From: Cyanophora paradoxa
Lineage: Eukaryota; Glaucocystophyceae; Cyanophorales; Cyanophoraceae
Assembly (NCBI GenBank): GCA_004431415.1
Contig: QPMI01000453.1
Coordinates: forward strand, 372,001 to 436,000
Reading direction: 5' to 3'
Length of the DNA: 64,000 nucleotides
Below, in pieces: positions 1-11,000 of this stretch. Under the pieces are notes generated by a model. That model had not been told where the DNA came from, made no database searches, and was given only the letters and a program-made list of their open reading frames with translations. Both the position numbers and the translations under genes were made by a program. Position 1 is the first letter of the stretch; every line of letters starts with the position of its first letter.

Positions 1-3000
1 GGGACAGTCCTGCGCAGCATTGCTCAATGTTGGCGGTGAGCAAGATCTCACACTTGCTCGCTCGCGTGCGTCTCTAGACTCGCACCACATCCGGACATCA
101 GCGACCCCGGCAATGACGAAGGACCCGTTCCGCTCGATTGCGACGGAGACGACCGGCCCGCTATTCGCACGGCACGACAACACGGCGACGCGGTTGCCGT
201 GGGCCAAATCGTACAGGTATGCCTCCTCGAACCCGCCGGCGAGAGCGAAGCGCCCATCCCCCGTGATTGCGACGCTGAAGAGCGTGCCCCGGAGCTCCGG
301 CACTGTCCGAATGACGGCACCTGTCGAGACTTGCCAGATGCGGGCTGAGCTGGCACCGGTGGCGCCAGAGACAGAGACAAGGAGAAGCCCGTCTGCCGTC
401 AGGGCGATGTCGTTGACAGGAGCTGCGTGCGTAAAGTTCCGCACAGCGACGGGCTTCTGTCTGGGCGTATACAGAGTGTTCTCGTGGCGCCACTGGACGA
501 TGAAGCCGTCGACGTACGACACGAACAAGAACGAGTCATCGGGTGAGAAAGCGAGGCTTGTTGAAACGACGTATGGTTCACGATAGAACTCGTGATAACG
601 GTAGTACATGGTGGCCGTCCAGTCTCCATGGCCAGTCGGAGTGATGTCCCACGTCCGCGCACGCCCATCACTGTACCTCTCAATCAACGCGATGCGAGTG
701 CCTGCATTCGAGAATGCCATCCTTCGAGCGGCGTCATAAGCTTAAGATATGTAAGACCAAGAACAAGACGCACCTCGCATTGGTTTTCCATCCAGGGCCG
801 GACATTTTTCCAATCATGTGCCCGTCAACAAGCGACCAAACCCTGCCGATATCCGTGGCTGAAGCTTAATCGCGGAAAAATGATCCCGAATGTGCTTCAT
901 AACTCGTTCTGAGTTTGCAACCGGCGCACCTTAGTAGCGGAACGTCTGAGTAACCGGCAAGCGTAGCAAACTTGGTCCCGTCCTGGCTGGCGGCAACCTG
1001 GTACACGTAGTAGTCATCAACGCAGCTGTAGGGAGCATTTGGCATCGCCAATAAGCCAGAATCCACGTTCATGATCCTCAGTCCCCTGACGCCTGAGTTG
1101 TATCCTCCCGCAATGAGCTTGCGGCCGTCTGGGGACAGGGCGATCGATATCGGGTAGTCGCGATGTATTAACAGGCGCGTGGCCATGGGATCGGCCGGAT
1201 TGTTGAAAACACGGCGCGGAACCTGTAACCACGCATTGACAAACTCGAGCGAGAGGCTCGCCGGAACATACGTGACGTTCCCCCAAAGCGAGGCGACATC
1301 CGAAGCTCGCCCCACGGCGTAATCGGAGGCTGTCAGCAGAGAGGTGTCGTTGCTGCCGCCGTCGAGCGGCACTGCCGGGCAGATCGTCAGTGTCGAAAAG
1401 AATATCTTCCATGAAGAGCGCCCTAGCGTACGGTAGTGGACGAGACCCTCCTCCGATCCCGTGAGTCGGCGATCCATGAACTGGCGAATTAACTCGTCCG
1501 AGCGCGGGCGGTTCCAGACTCGGATCTGCGCGCGATCGAGTCGGCCAAAAACGTTGATCAACGATAATTAACAAGTCAAACAATAACGCTTATCAACGTT
1601 GATTAAAAAGGTCGCAGGGGAACTCACATCTGAGTACAGAGCCCACGAGCCGGTCGCACTAGAAGTGTCGTTCGAGTCGGATGCAAGCCAAAGCGACGAG
1701 CCCGGCTGCAGAATAGGATCGCCGTAAGCTACACTCGATTGAGCCGTCTGCAAGCGTGATTTTCGCAATTAGACAGTTACAAAACGCGATCGTGATCGTG
1801 GTGAGCAGTGGCCATTGCCCATGGCCAGCACGCACCAGAGTCCCGTTCAGGAAAAATGTCGTCCGCCACTGATTCGGGAGGCCCGGAGACGACGCACACT
1901 CCACGCGAAACGCGAGATGGACCCTGGCGGCGGGGGGCGGAAACGGAGATTAAGCGACCAGCAGTTGGCCAAGATGCACCGAGAACGGCGGGCGAACGGC
2001 GCACCAAGAGCCACCAAGAGCAGTCAATATTAATCCATCGGAGAGGGGCCTCGACACGACAGCGCCCGCCGAGCTCTCCCACGCGACCTCCAATTGCGGG
2101 GGCTGTGCTTTCTGCCCAACGTACACTGCGAGCGCGCCAAAGTGCTTCAATTAAGAGCTCTGAAGACAAAAGAATTCGATTGATCATGAAGAGTGGCGTC
2201 GCACTCTTGTAGTTCCCTGCTAATGGATGAATAAACTCAGTGATTTGTAATATATATACGACATAGATTGTAAAATTGTACCGTCGTCACTGGTTCCGTT
2301 GCCCTTCTTTAGGAAGAAGGGGTGCGCTTGCGCCAGCGAAGGCATGTATGCCCACAGCTCTACCGTTAGTCCTTGCCTTCGGGACCGTTAATTAAGCAGA
2401 ATGTCCAGCCTGGCAGGTTAGGCGCGTTGAGTGCTCAGGGCGCACGTGAGCAAGTCGGAGGCGTTGGTGTAAGGGATGCGGAGGCCACCGTGATCCCCCA
2501 CGTAGAGAACCTTGTCGCCTGCGCGCGGCCGTGTTGAGCTCGAAAGATGCATCGATATCAGGGCGGACATCGAAAGCTACCTCCGGGCGAGTACTGCTTC
2601 AGGCTTCGCGTGTGCCTCGCTTCGGACGGGGCAAATCCATCCTGCTCCACCGGAGGCGCATGCGCACTGCGCCGAACAGCTCCTAGATCTGCAAACTCGA
2701 CGTGGATTTCGCCGAAGAGGTCCTGAAGCGAGCATTAGATGCTGACTCGGTGTGTGTGCGTGCGGGGGAGGGGGGGGGGGGGGGGCGGGCGGCGGCTAGG
2801 GCTACGGAGATTCTGACTCGGTGAGGGTGGCGCAGATCTAAATGTCTGGAGTCAATGCTTTTGCAGAAGAAGATTATATATAGAGGCTAGAAGCAAGATG
2901 CATATGAAGCAAGATGGAGGGGGGCGGGGAGCGAGGGAGGGGAGTTAACGTTGTAGGACAGGGGAAGGGGGAAAGCTGACGAGATCGATCTACATCAAAA

Positions 3001-4729
3001 TCCAGAGGGAGATAGAGAGGGCTGGAAAACAATACGGGAAGGGGGGACTCGATATAGAGAGGGTGTTTGCTGGGGGAAGGGGGGGGGGGGGGGCGGGGCG
3101 GGCGGGCGGGGCGGCTAGGGTGAGGGGTGGGGGGCGGGGCGGGGAGAAGGGGGGTGGGGTGGGGGGGGGGAGGGCCGGGGCGGGCGGGGCGGGGCGGCTA
3201 GGGTGAGGGGTGGGGGGCGGGGCGGGGAGAAGGGGGGTGGGGTGGGGGGGGGGGGCGGGGCGGGGAGAAGGGGGGGGGGGGGGGGCGGGGCGGGCGGGCG
3301 GGGCGGGGCGGCTAGGGTGAGGGGTGGGGGGCGGGGCGGGGAGAAGGGGGGGGGAGGGGGGGGGCGAGGCGGGAGGGGCGGGGGGCGGAGGGGCTTGGTT
3401 GGCGGGGTGAGGACAGGGGGTCGGTGCACGACGGGAGGCGGCGAAGGCTAGGACGGGGCTGGGATGGCATTCTTTGAAGGGGGGGATGGAGGCAGGGGGT
3501 ACGCCTGTGGCGCGCGAGGCTAAGAGCAAAGCGGGGGCCCGCGGCCATGACGGGGGATCGGTGGGTGACGGGGGGCCGCCGGGCGGCAAAGGCTAGAACG
3601 TGGCTGGGGATGGCTTGACTGGAAGGCTAGAACGTGGCCGGGGGGGGGGGGGGGGGGGGGGGGCGGGAGGGGAGGGGGGGGCGGGTACAGTTGGCGGGGT
3701 GAGGATAGCGGTCCGGTGAGGGGGGGCGAAGGCTGGGAAGAACTGGGGACGGCTTGCCTGAAGAGACGGAAGGGATGCCGTGACTTCGAAGAGCAGAGTC
3801 CGAGGCGCAGAGCCCGGCGTCGGCGGCGGAGCCTGGCCCTCCACCCGCAGAGGCGGCCCGTCAGGGCAGAGGGCCAGCAGCGTCCCGGGGCGCCACGCCC
3901 CGGCGGCTGCAGCCGCCGGCGAGCCGGCCTGCACCTCCAGCCGGAGAAGGGGCGGCTCGCATGCCGCTGAGAGAAGGCCCTCGAGAGAACCTGTGGCGCT
4001 CAAGCCCGCACGCCGCCGCAGGGAGAAGCGAAGCCGGAAGGGGCCTCCAGCGCTCGCCGCGGGGCTGGTGCTGCCGCCCCCTCTGGAGCATCTGGCTGGC
4101 AGATCGTTCGCAGTCTCCTCAAGCTCGATCCACGATTCCCCATCCTCAGAGACTGCAGGCGTGATCGGTGTCAGCGTGATGTAGTACTAGTCATGATCAA
4201 GTCGCAATGTAAGCGGGTGCGTACCTCCTGTCTTGGTGGGCGCTTGCGATCGCACAGGCAGCTCTTCCGGGTCTGTGGCTGGGGCCTGAGGACGGCGGCG
4301 CGCGTGCGTTAGCGCGCGCCCTGAGCCCACGCGCGGCCGGGGCCCGGGCGATGGGAGCTTGCAATTGATGACGCTTACCGCGGCCAGCACGCGTACGCAG
4401 GAGTCCACGTCGACAGGCGCACGCCCGGCGCGCCACTCCGTCCGAAAGAAGTCGATTAGGGCAGCGTCCGACGATGGTTTTTCAACTGGCTCGTCGTATA
4501 CGTGGCCAGTAGATCTAGATCTAGTTGAGCTTGCAATTGAGCTTGCAGTTGCAGTTGAGGTCCCGTCACGAGCGCGACGCGCGCCGATCGCCGGTGCGAA
4601 TCGCAGTTGATGATCATCATCGAGGGCAGCCGCGAGCTGAAGGCTGACATGCACGAGGACGAGCGCGCCTAGGCCAAACTGCCATGGCCACAGGCATCGA
4701 CCCCGCGGGCCTCGAGCTCGATCTCCCAT
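1..4729 (-). CDS. Signal-peptide protein with LamG-like and WD40-like propeller domains (3' end beyond window)
   Basis: Nine minus-strand exons chain with matching phases: 4379-4729, 3758-4186, 2581-2722, 2446-2518, 1836-1923, 1628-1747, 930-1525, 774-842 and 1-721, about 860 codons and still open at the edge. The ATG at 4729 precedes a basic stretch and a hydrophobic run (WPWQFGLGALVLVHVSLQL) that reads as a signal peptide or anchor. The middle exons carry LamG/concanavalin-like motifs (HLAFRVE, TTFFLNGTL, LYSDIRVWNRPRSDE, the last resembling the usual end of such domains). The C-terminal half repeats propeller strands: ISIALSPDGRKL, STSLAFSPDD, VNDIALTADG, FSVAITGDG, VSVAIERNG. The intron after 3758 needs a GC donor (CAG/GCAAGC). 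Known of the families: both folds are binding scaffolds; ligand and location are not shown beyond likely secretion or membrane insertion. That the first two exons belong to the same gene is inferred from phase. Confidence 0.75.
2764..3720. repeat. G-rich minisatellite filling one intron
   Basis: The intron between exons 2581-2722 and 3758-4186 is almost pure G-rich DNA on the plus strand. From about 3085 to 3400 a unit containing GGGCGGCTAGGGTGAGGGG and a GGGGCGGGGAGAAGG block recurs about three times, with long G runs at about 2767, 3080 and 3645. The transcript strand is C-rich. No coding potential was seen. Confidence 0.85.
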
Positions 4730-6491
4730 TCGGACGTACTACTGCAGCTGCAGCGTCGGCATGGCCGAGCAGACGGGGCGCGAGACAGGCGCGACCAAGA
4801 AAACGCAGCGGATCCCTGGAGGGTACGCCTGCGTCTGAGCCGCCGAAAAAAAACGGTGCATATGCAAAAAGCCCGCCGGCGCCGAGGCGATGACCAGCGA
4901 GCACCAGCGGCGTGACCAGCCACACGGTTCAAGGATGTCGACGAGCTCAAGGTTGTGGAGCCGTCGCTTCAGCAGGCGCCCCGACGAAGAGCTAAATCGC
5001 AGGCCGCGAGGAAGGCCCGTGGCACCCCGATCCAGCTCTACAGCAGGTGAGTTCCGGATCCCCGCGGCCGGCCCTGCTGCCCGCCGCGTCGTGCCCCGCG
5101 CGCGCGCGCGCTGACATGATGCGCGAATCGCAGATGCTCTCGCCTCGCGCGGCTGATCATAAAGGGACGCGCACGGCTCGCACTCGCTACAGGCCAGCGG
5201 AGACCTTCGAAGGAAGAACAGCCTGCGCACGCTGCTTCGAGCTGGAGGCCTAGGTCTTTCGCGCCCCGCCCCGCGCCGCCCCGCGCCGCCCGGGAGCCTG
5301 CGGCGCCCTGAGACGCGGCCGCGCGCGTTCTTCCTCAGACGAGGGGAAGCCCCGACGCCGGCGGCGGCGGCTGAAGCGGCCTCGGCGGCGGCGGCGGCAG
5401 CGGTATGCGAGCAGAGCGCCGGGCCGCTGGGCGCGCCGACGGGCCTTAGGGCCCTGCGAAGCTCGGCGTGGCCGCTCTCCCCGGCGGCCCTCGAGCTCTT
5501 CGCCCTCACCGCCCCCGGCCCGGCCGCCCGGCTCGCTCGAATTCGAAAGCCTCGTTCGTCAAGGCCGCGCCGGCCGCGGCCCCTTTGGGACCGCCTCGCT
5601 CGGGGGGTACCAGGAGGCGGCTCGCTCGGGGGGTACCAGGAGGCGGCTCGCTCGGGGGGTACCAGGGACAAGGACGCGACGCCCATCGCCCGTCCTACTT
5701 CTCTGAGGCGGGCCGCGGCCCGCCGAGGGCCTTGCCCAGGGCCTGCCGGCCGCGGCCCGCCTCGCCCTCGATATCTCCACCGGTACCGGCCCGTCCGCCT
5801 CGCTCGGCCCCCGGCTCGGTCGGAGTCGGTCCGGATTCCCGTCTCGACGCCGAGCTCGCCTGCGACCGCCCACCCGTCCGCAGCCTACGGAAGCTCCGCC
5901 CCGCGGTCCTCGCCTCTTCTAGATCTTTTAAGCTCCGTGCCGTCCTTTCTTAGCCTGCCTGCTTGCCCATATGCATGCAGGGCCAGCCGCTCCTCTTTTT
6001 ACCACGCTTTAATCCATGGCCGCGGGCATCCGGCCTCCCCCTCGCGCGCCTCAGGCGTACCCCCTCCCCCCCGACTCCCGCACCCTCCTCCCCCTCCCCC
6101 CCCCCCCCCCACCCCTCTCGGAGTGTTTGGAGATCGAGGCCTATATAGCTAGGATACCGAGGACGCCGCACGTACGGGGTCCGAGGCCGGCGGCGGACCG
6201 AAATCGATATCCCCCCTCCGGTCGCATGAGATTCTCCCATCCCTCCGCCCCCCCCCCCCCCCCCTCCCCCCCCCCGGAGGAGGCCGCTCCTGCGGGGCAG
6301 GCCGAGGCCGGGGGCGGCCGACGCATTATGTGCAGTTTGCATTGTTCAGCAGGTGTAGCGTATAATGTTATGTTCACAGAAACGAGAATAATACACAATA
6401 AGCGAAAGGCAGCCCCAGGGCACCCCAAAACTGCATCTAAACGCGAATTCAAAGCGCGCGGCGCGCGGCGCTCGCTTTCCGAGGCCTACTA
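4730..6491. other. Intergenic spacer, no supported gene
   Basis: This GC-rich stretch lies between the start of the LamG/WD40 gene and the stop codon of the armadillo/Q-rich gene; both are on the minus strand, so it should hold the promoter of the former and the 3' UTR of the latter. Open frames occur on both strands, but none shows a family motif or a splice chain. A 26-bp unit (CTCGCTCGGGGGGTACCAGG plus AGGCGG) is tandemly repeated nearly three times at 5594-5668. Poly-C runs lie near 6090 and 6245. Confidence 0.6.
5594..5668. repeat. Tandem repeat, 26-bp unit, about 2.9 copies
   Basis: The unit begins CTCGCTCGGGGGGTACCAGG and recurs at about 5594, 5620 and 5646 with no visible change. Each copy contains a KpnI-type GGTACC core. 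It lies in the intergenic spacer. Confidence 0.85.
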
Positions 6492-8050
6492 TTAGGCCAT
6501 GATCTCGCCGCGGGCGAGGGCCCGGATCGTCTCGACGCGCCCGCGGGGCGCCGCCGCCGCCGGCGGCGGCCCCGGTCCTTGCGAGGCGAAGGGAAAAGCG
6601 GAGACGAAGGGCGAGAAGAAGCCGGCGTTGCCTCCGGCAGAGGTAGGCGAGAGGACGGGGCTGGCGCCCACGGTGGAGGGGCGGGAGGGGGTGGTCGTGG
6701 GGCTGTAGAAGGGGGGGGAGGCGTACAGGCCGCCGGAAGTTCCAGGGCGGGACCCGCCGCCGCCCGGGGCCGGGACGGCAAGGCTCGCCCGCCAGTACTG
6801 GGCGTGCGTGTCCATACCACCCGAGAAGGCGTCGGGCGGGAAGCCCGAAGAAGGGCCGGGCGGGGGTCCCCAGGATCCGGAGACGGCGGCGGCGGTGAGG
6901 GCCGAGGCGGAGACGGCAGCGGTGGCCGAGCCCGTGGCGAGGGAGGAGGGGAGGGGCGCGGCGCCGGGCCCCCGGCGCCGCTGGAGGAGCATGGCGTCCG
7001 TGGCGGCGTCGAGCTGGCCCAGGCCCGCCCCGACCATCTCGTGCAGCGCCGCGGCAGCCGCGGCAGAGTTGGCCGTGCCCGCGCGCTGCAGCGTCGCTGC
7101 GGCCATCGCCGCCGTCGCTGCGCTCTCGGCCCATCGCGCGCCCTCCATCGGGTCGGACGTGCCCGGGCGGGAGTGGCCCGAGCGGCCGGCGGCGGCGCGG
7201 GCCGGCGGGAGGCGCCCAGAGGCGGACGAGAGGGAGGAGATGGAGAGCGCCGAGGAGGAGGCCACAGAGTGCTGCGGGGGAGGGGGGGGGGGGGGGCGTC
7301 AGTTTTGGAGGGGGGGGAAGCGTGAGAGGGGTACGGGGGTACAGTGCTGCGCACCAGGCCGAGGAGGCCGCTCCTGCGGGGCGGGCCGAGGCCGGGAGCC
7401 GGGCTCGCGGGGGCGGGGGCGGGCGGCGGGGGGAACTGGGCCGCAGCCGTCGTGAAGCCCGCCGCGCGGATGGACTGCGAAACGAAGATAGAGTTAGTTA
7501 GAGCACGTTGATTAAAGTTCTTTATAGTTAGATAGTTAGTTAAGCACCTGGACAATGTACTGTGTGGCCTGCTCCTGCAACGCCCCGGGGGCCGGCCCAC
7601 TCGGCCCGGCGGCCGCCGACTCGGTTTCCGAGGCGGCGCCGGCCTGGCTGCCCTCCCCGCGGCCGGCGCGCCGGCGCCGCCTCCGCTCCTCCTTCTCCGC
7701 CTTGCGGCGCGCCTCGGCCTGCTCGATCGCCGCCCGCGCCGCCGACGCGGCCGCCCGCGCGACCTCCGCCGCCTGCGCCTGCGCCGTGGCCGCCTGCGTC
7801 TGCACCTGCGCCCACTGCTGCGTCTGCGCCTGCTGCTGGGCCGCCGCGGCCATCGCCCACTGCGCCTGCTGCTGCTGCGCCTGTGCCGCGGCCATCGCCG
7901 CCGCCTGCTGCTGCTGTTGCTGGTAGTACATCGAGTACTGCACCGCCTGCTGCTGCTGCGCCGCCCATTCCTGCTGCTGCTGCTGCGCCGCCAGCGCCGC
8001 CGCCCACTCCTGCTGCTGCTGCTGCTGCGCGACGGCGGCGGCCCAGTCGG

Positions 8051-8088
<38 letters not shown>

Positions 8089-11000
8089 GCGGCGGCGGCT
8101 GCCCACTCCGCCTGCTGCGCCTGCTGCTGCTGATGAGCAGCGGCTGCCCACTCAGCCTGTTGTTGTTGTTGTTGCTGCTGCTGTTGCTGCTGCTGCGCCT
8201 GCTGCTGGGCCGTGTGCTGCTGTAGCTGCGCGCGGTAGTGCGCGATGTACTGCGCCTGCGCCTCGGGGGGGTACTGCACGAGCGCCGCGCCCAGCTGCTC
8301 GAGCTGCTCGTCCGCCACGAGGCCTCTCAGCTCTGCCAGGAGCGCCGAGACGGCTCCGGGGCCCCACGCCCCGTCGCGCCCCGCCTCCTCCGCCCACGCC
8401 AGCTCCGCCGCAGGCGGCGGCGGCGGCGGGTCGGGCTCGGGCGCTGGCGGGGCGCGGGCGCGGGCGCGGCGGCGGCCGGCGGGACGGCCGGCGGGATCGA
8501 GGGCGAGGGCGAGGGCGAGGGCGAAGGGGGCTTGGCGGGCTTCGTCGCGGTGGCGGCGGAGGGCGGTCGCTTCAGCGGCGCGAGATGCGGCGGCGGCGCG
8601 GAGTGGAGGGGGGCGCCGCTGGGGCCGGGGCCTGCGCCGGGCTCGGCGCCGGCGCTCGCGGAGCGCGGCCGCTGCTGGGCGGAGGCCGCGCCGGAGAGGA
8701 GGCGCGGGAGGGACGCCCGCCGCGCCGGCTCGTCGGCCGCGGAGGAGGCGGAGGACGCCGCCGCGAGGCCGTCCGGCGTCGCCGCCGTCGGCGCCGCCGC
8801 CGTCGGAGGGCGCGGGGCGGCGTTGGAGGCGGAGGAGGGGCCCGGGGCCGCGGCCGCGTGAGGGGGCGGGGGAGGGTCGGGGCCGACGTGGAGAGGCGGA
8901 TAGGGGGCCCCGGGGGCGAGGGCGGGCCCGCGACGGAGGAGGAAGACGACTCCGAAAGGGAAGGGGAGGGGAGCGAGGCCAGCGCCGGGTGTCGGGCCGC
9001 CCCCGACCGCGGGAGCGACTCCTGGCGGGGGGGTACCGGCCGCCCGGCTCTGAGAGAGGGGCTCCGGACGAGGGCGGCGAGGGGGGGCTCCTCGGCGATG
9101 GGACCCTGCGGCCCCTGGCCGGCCCGGCGGGGCGGGGGAGGAGGAGGGGGCGAGGAGGAGTCGCGGACGGACCCGGCCGACGAGTTGCGGCGGGGCGGGA
9201 GCGGCCGCCCGACGCCCCCGGCCCGCAGCCGGCTGGCCGGGTCCGGCCCCGACCCCGCCGCCTCGCCGCCCCTGGCCGGCGTCGACGGAGCCGAAACCGA
9301 AGTCAACGCCAACGCCGCCGGCGGCGGCGCCTGCATCGGGGACGGCGCCGATGCTTGCACCGGGGACGGCGCCGACGCGGGTGCCGGGACGGGCGCCGGC
9401 GCCGGCGCCTGGAACGGGAGAGCGGCCTGCTGTTGCTGCTGCTGCGCCTGTTGCTGCTGCTGCTGCGCCTGTTGCTGCTGCTGAGCAGCGGCTGCCCACT
9501 CAGCCTGCTGTTGTTGCAGCTGTTGCTGCTGTTGTTGTTGTGCCTGCTGGGCTTGCTGGGCGGCGTGCTGCTCGAGCTGGGACCGGTACTGCGCCACGTA
9601 CTGCTCCTGCACGTCGGGTGGGTACGGCGCCAGCGCCGCCGCCAGCTCCTCCATCTGCTCCGCGGAGAGGAAGTCCCGAAGCGCCGCCACCGCCGGCGCC
9701 GCCGCCAGCCCCGCCGCAAACTGCGCCTGCTGCTGCTGCTGCTGCTGCGCAGCCAGCGCAGCCTGCTGCTGCTGCTCGAGCTGAAGCTGCAGCGCCTGCT
9801 GCTGCTGCTGCTGGAGCTGCGCGTCGGCGAGCGCTTGTTGTTGTTGTTGTTGCTGCTGCTGCTGCTGGGCCGCCTGCGCCTGGACCTGGGCTTGCTGGTG
9901 CTGACGGAACTGGGCGATCACCTGATCCACGTACTGCGCCTGGTAGTCCTGCGGGTACTGCGCCAGCGCCGCCAGCAGCTGCTGCCCGTACTCGGGGGGG
10001 TAGTGCGCGAGCACAGCCTGCAGCTGCGCCATCCGCGCGCCCCCGGCATCGGGCCGCGGGCTGCTGGTCCGGGACGAGGGCTGCGAGGGTGGGCGGCCCT
10101 GGAACGCGAGCAGCGCCGCCTGCGCCTGCGCGGCCAGGAGCATCTGCTGCTGCTGCTCGGCCGACCCGCCGGCGTGCTCCTCCGAATCAGGGGCCAGGGT
10201 CGACATGAGGCCTCCGCCCTTGACGCTCCGGGCCCGCTGCAGCCGGACCGACGCCCTCGGGCCGGGCTCGCCGCCGCCGTCCCGAGCCGAGGGCGCCGCC
10301 AGCGAGAACGACGCGTTGGGAGATTCCCGCCCCGACGGCCGCTCGGCAGCCGCCGCCGGCGACGGAGATTTGATCCCGCCCCGCGCCGTCTTGGCCGACG
10401 CGGTACCCGTGGCCGGCAGCGCCGAAGGCGGCGGGGCCGGCCTCGCCGCCGCCTCGCCCTCGTCGTTCTCGTCGTCCTCGCTGCTGCCCTTCCACTGGAG
10501 GCGCCGCGACGCGGACGGCGGGAGGTGCTGCCTGCGCGTGGACGCGCCCGACGCGGCCGCTCCGCCCGCGCCCGCGTCGTCCTTGCGGCTGCGGCTCGTG
10601 ACCGCCCCGCCGCCGCCGCTGCGGCCCGGCCCCGACGCCGCGATTCGGAAGGACTTCTGACCCGCCGCCATCCACTCGCCTCGGCTGCTCTTCTCCGCCC
10701 CGTCCGCCGCGTCTCCCGCGCCGCCGCCGAAGCTGACTCCGCCCTTCTGTCGGAAGCTCCGCAGCGGCGCGCCGCCGCTGCCCGACTTGACTGCCCCGAG
10801 CTTCGGGACCGCCTTGCGGCCCTTCCGGCCCTCCTCGCCGCCGCCGCCGCCCTCCTCCTCCCCCTCCTCCGCTTCGCCGTTTCCGCCGTTTCCGCCGCCA
10901 CCCCGCCGGTCCTTGTCCGCGTGGAGCCGCTTCCGAGCGGCCTCCTCCCGCATCAGCTGCAGCACGCGCTTCCACCGGACCTTAGGCGTGATCTGCGGCC

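Noticed and set aside
3085-3400. CTAGGGTGAGGGG units as internal telomere repeat
   Set aside because: The unit is irregular and much longer than a telomere repeat; it is a G-rich minisatellite in an intron.
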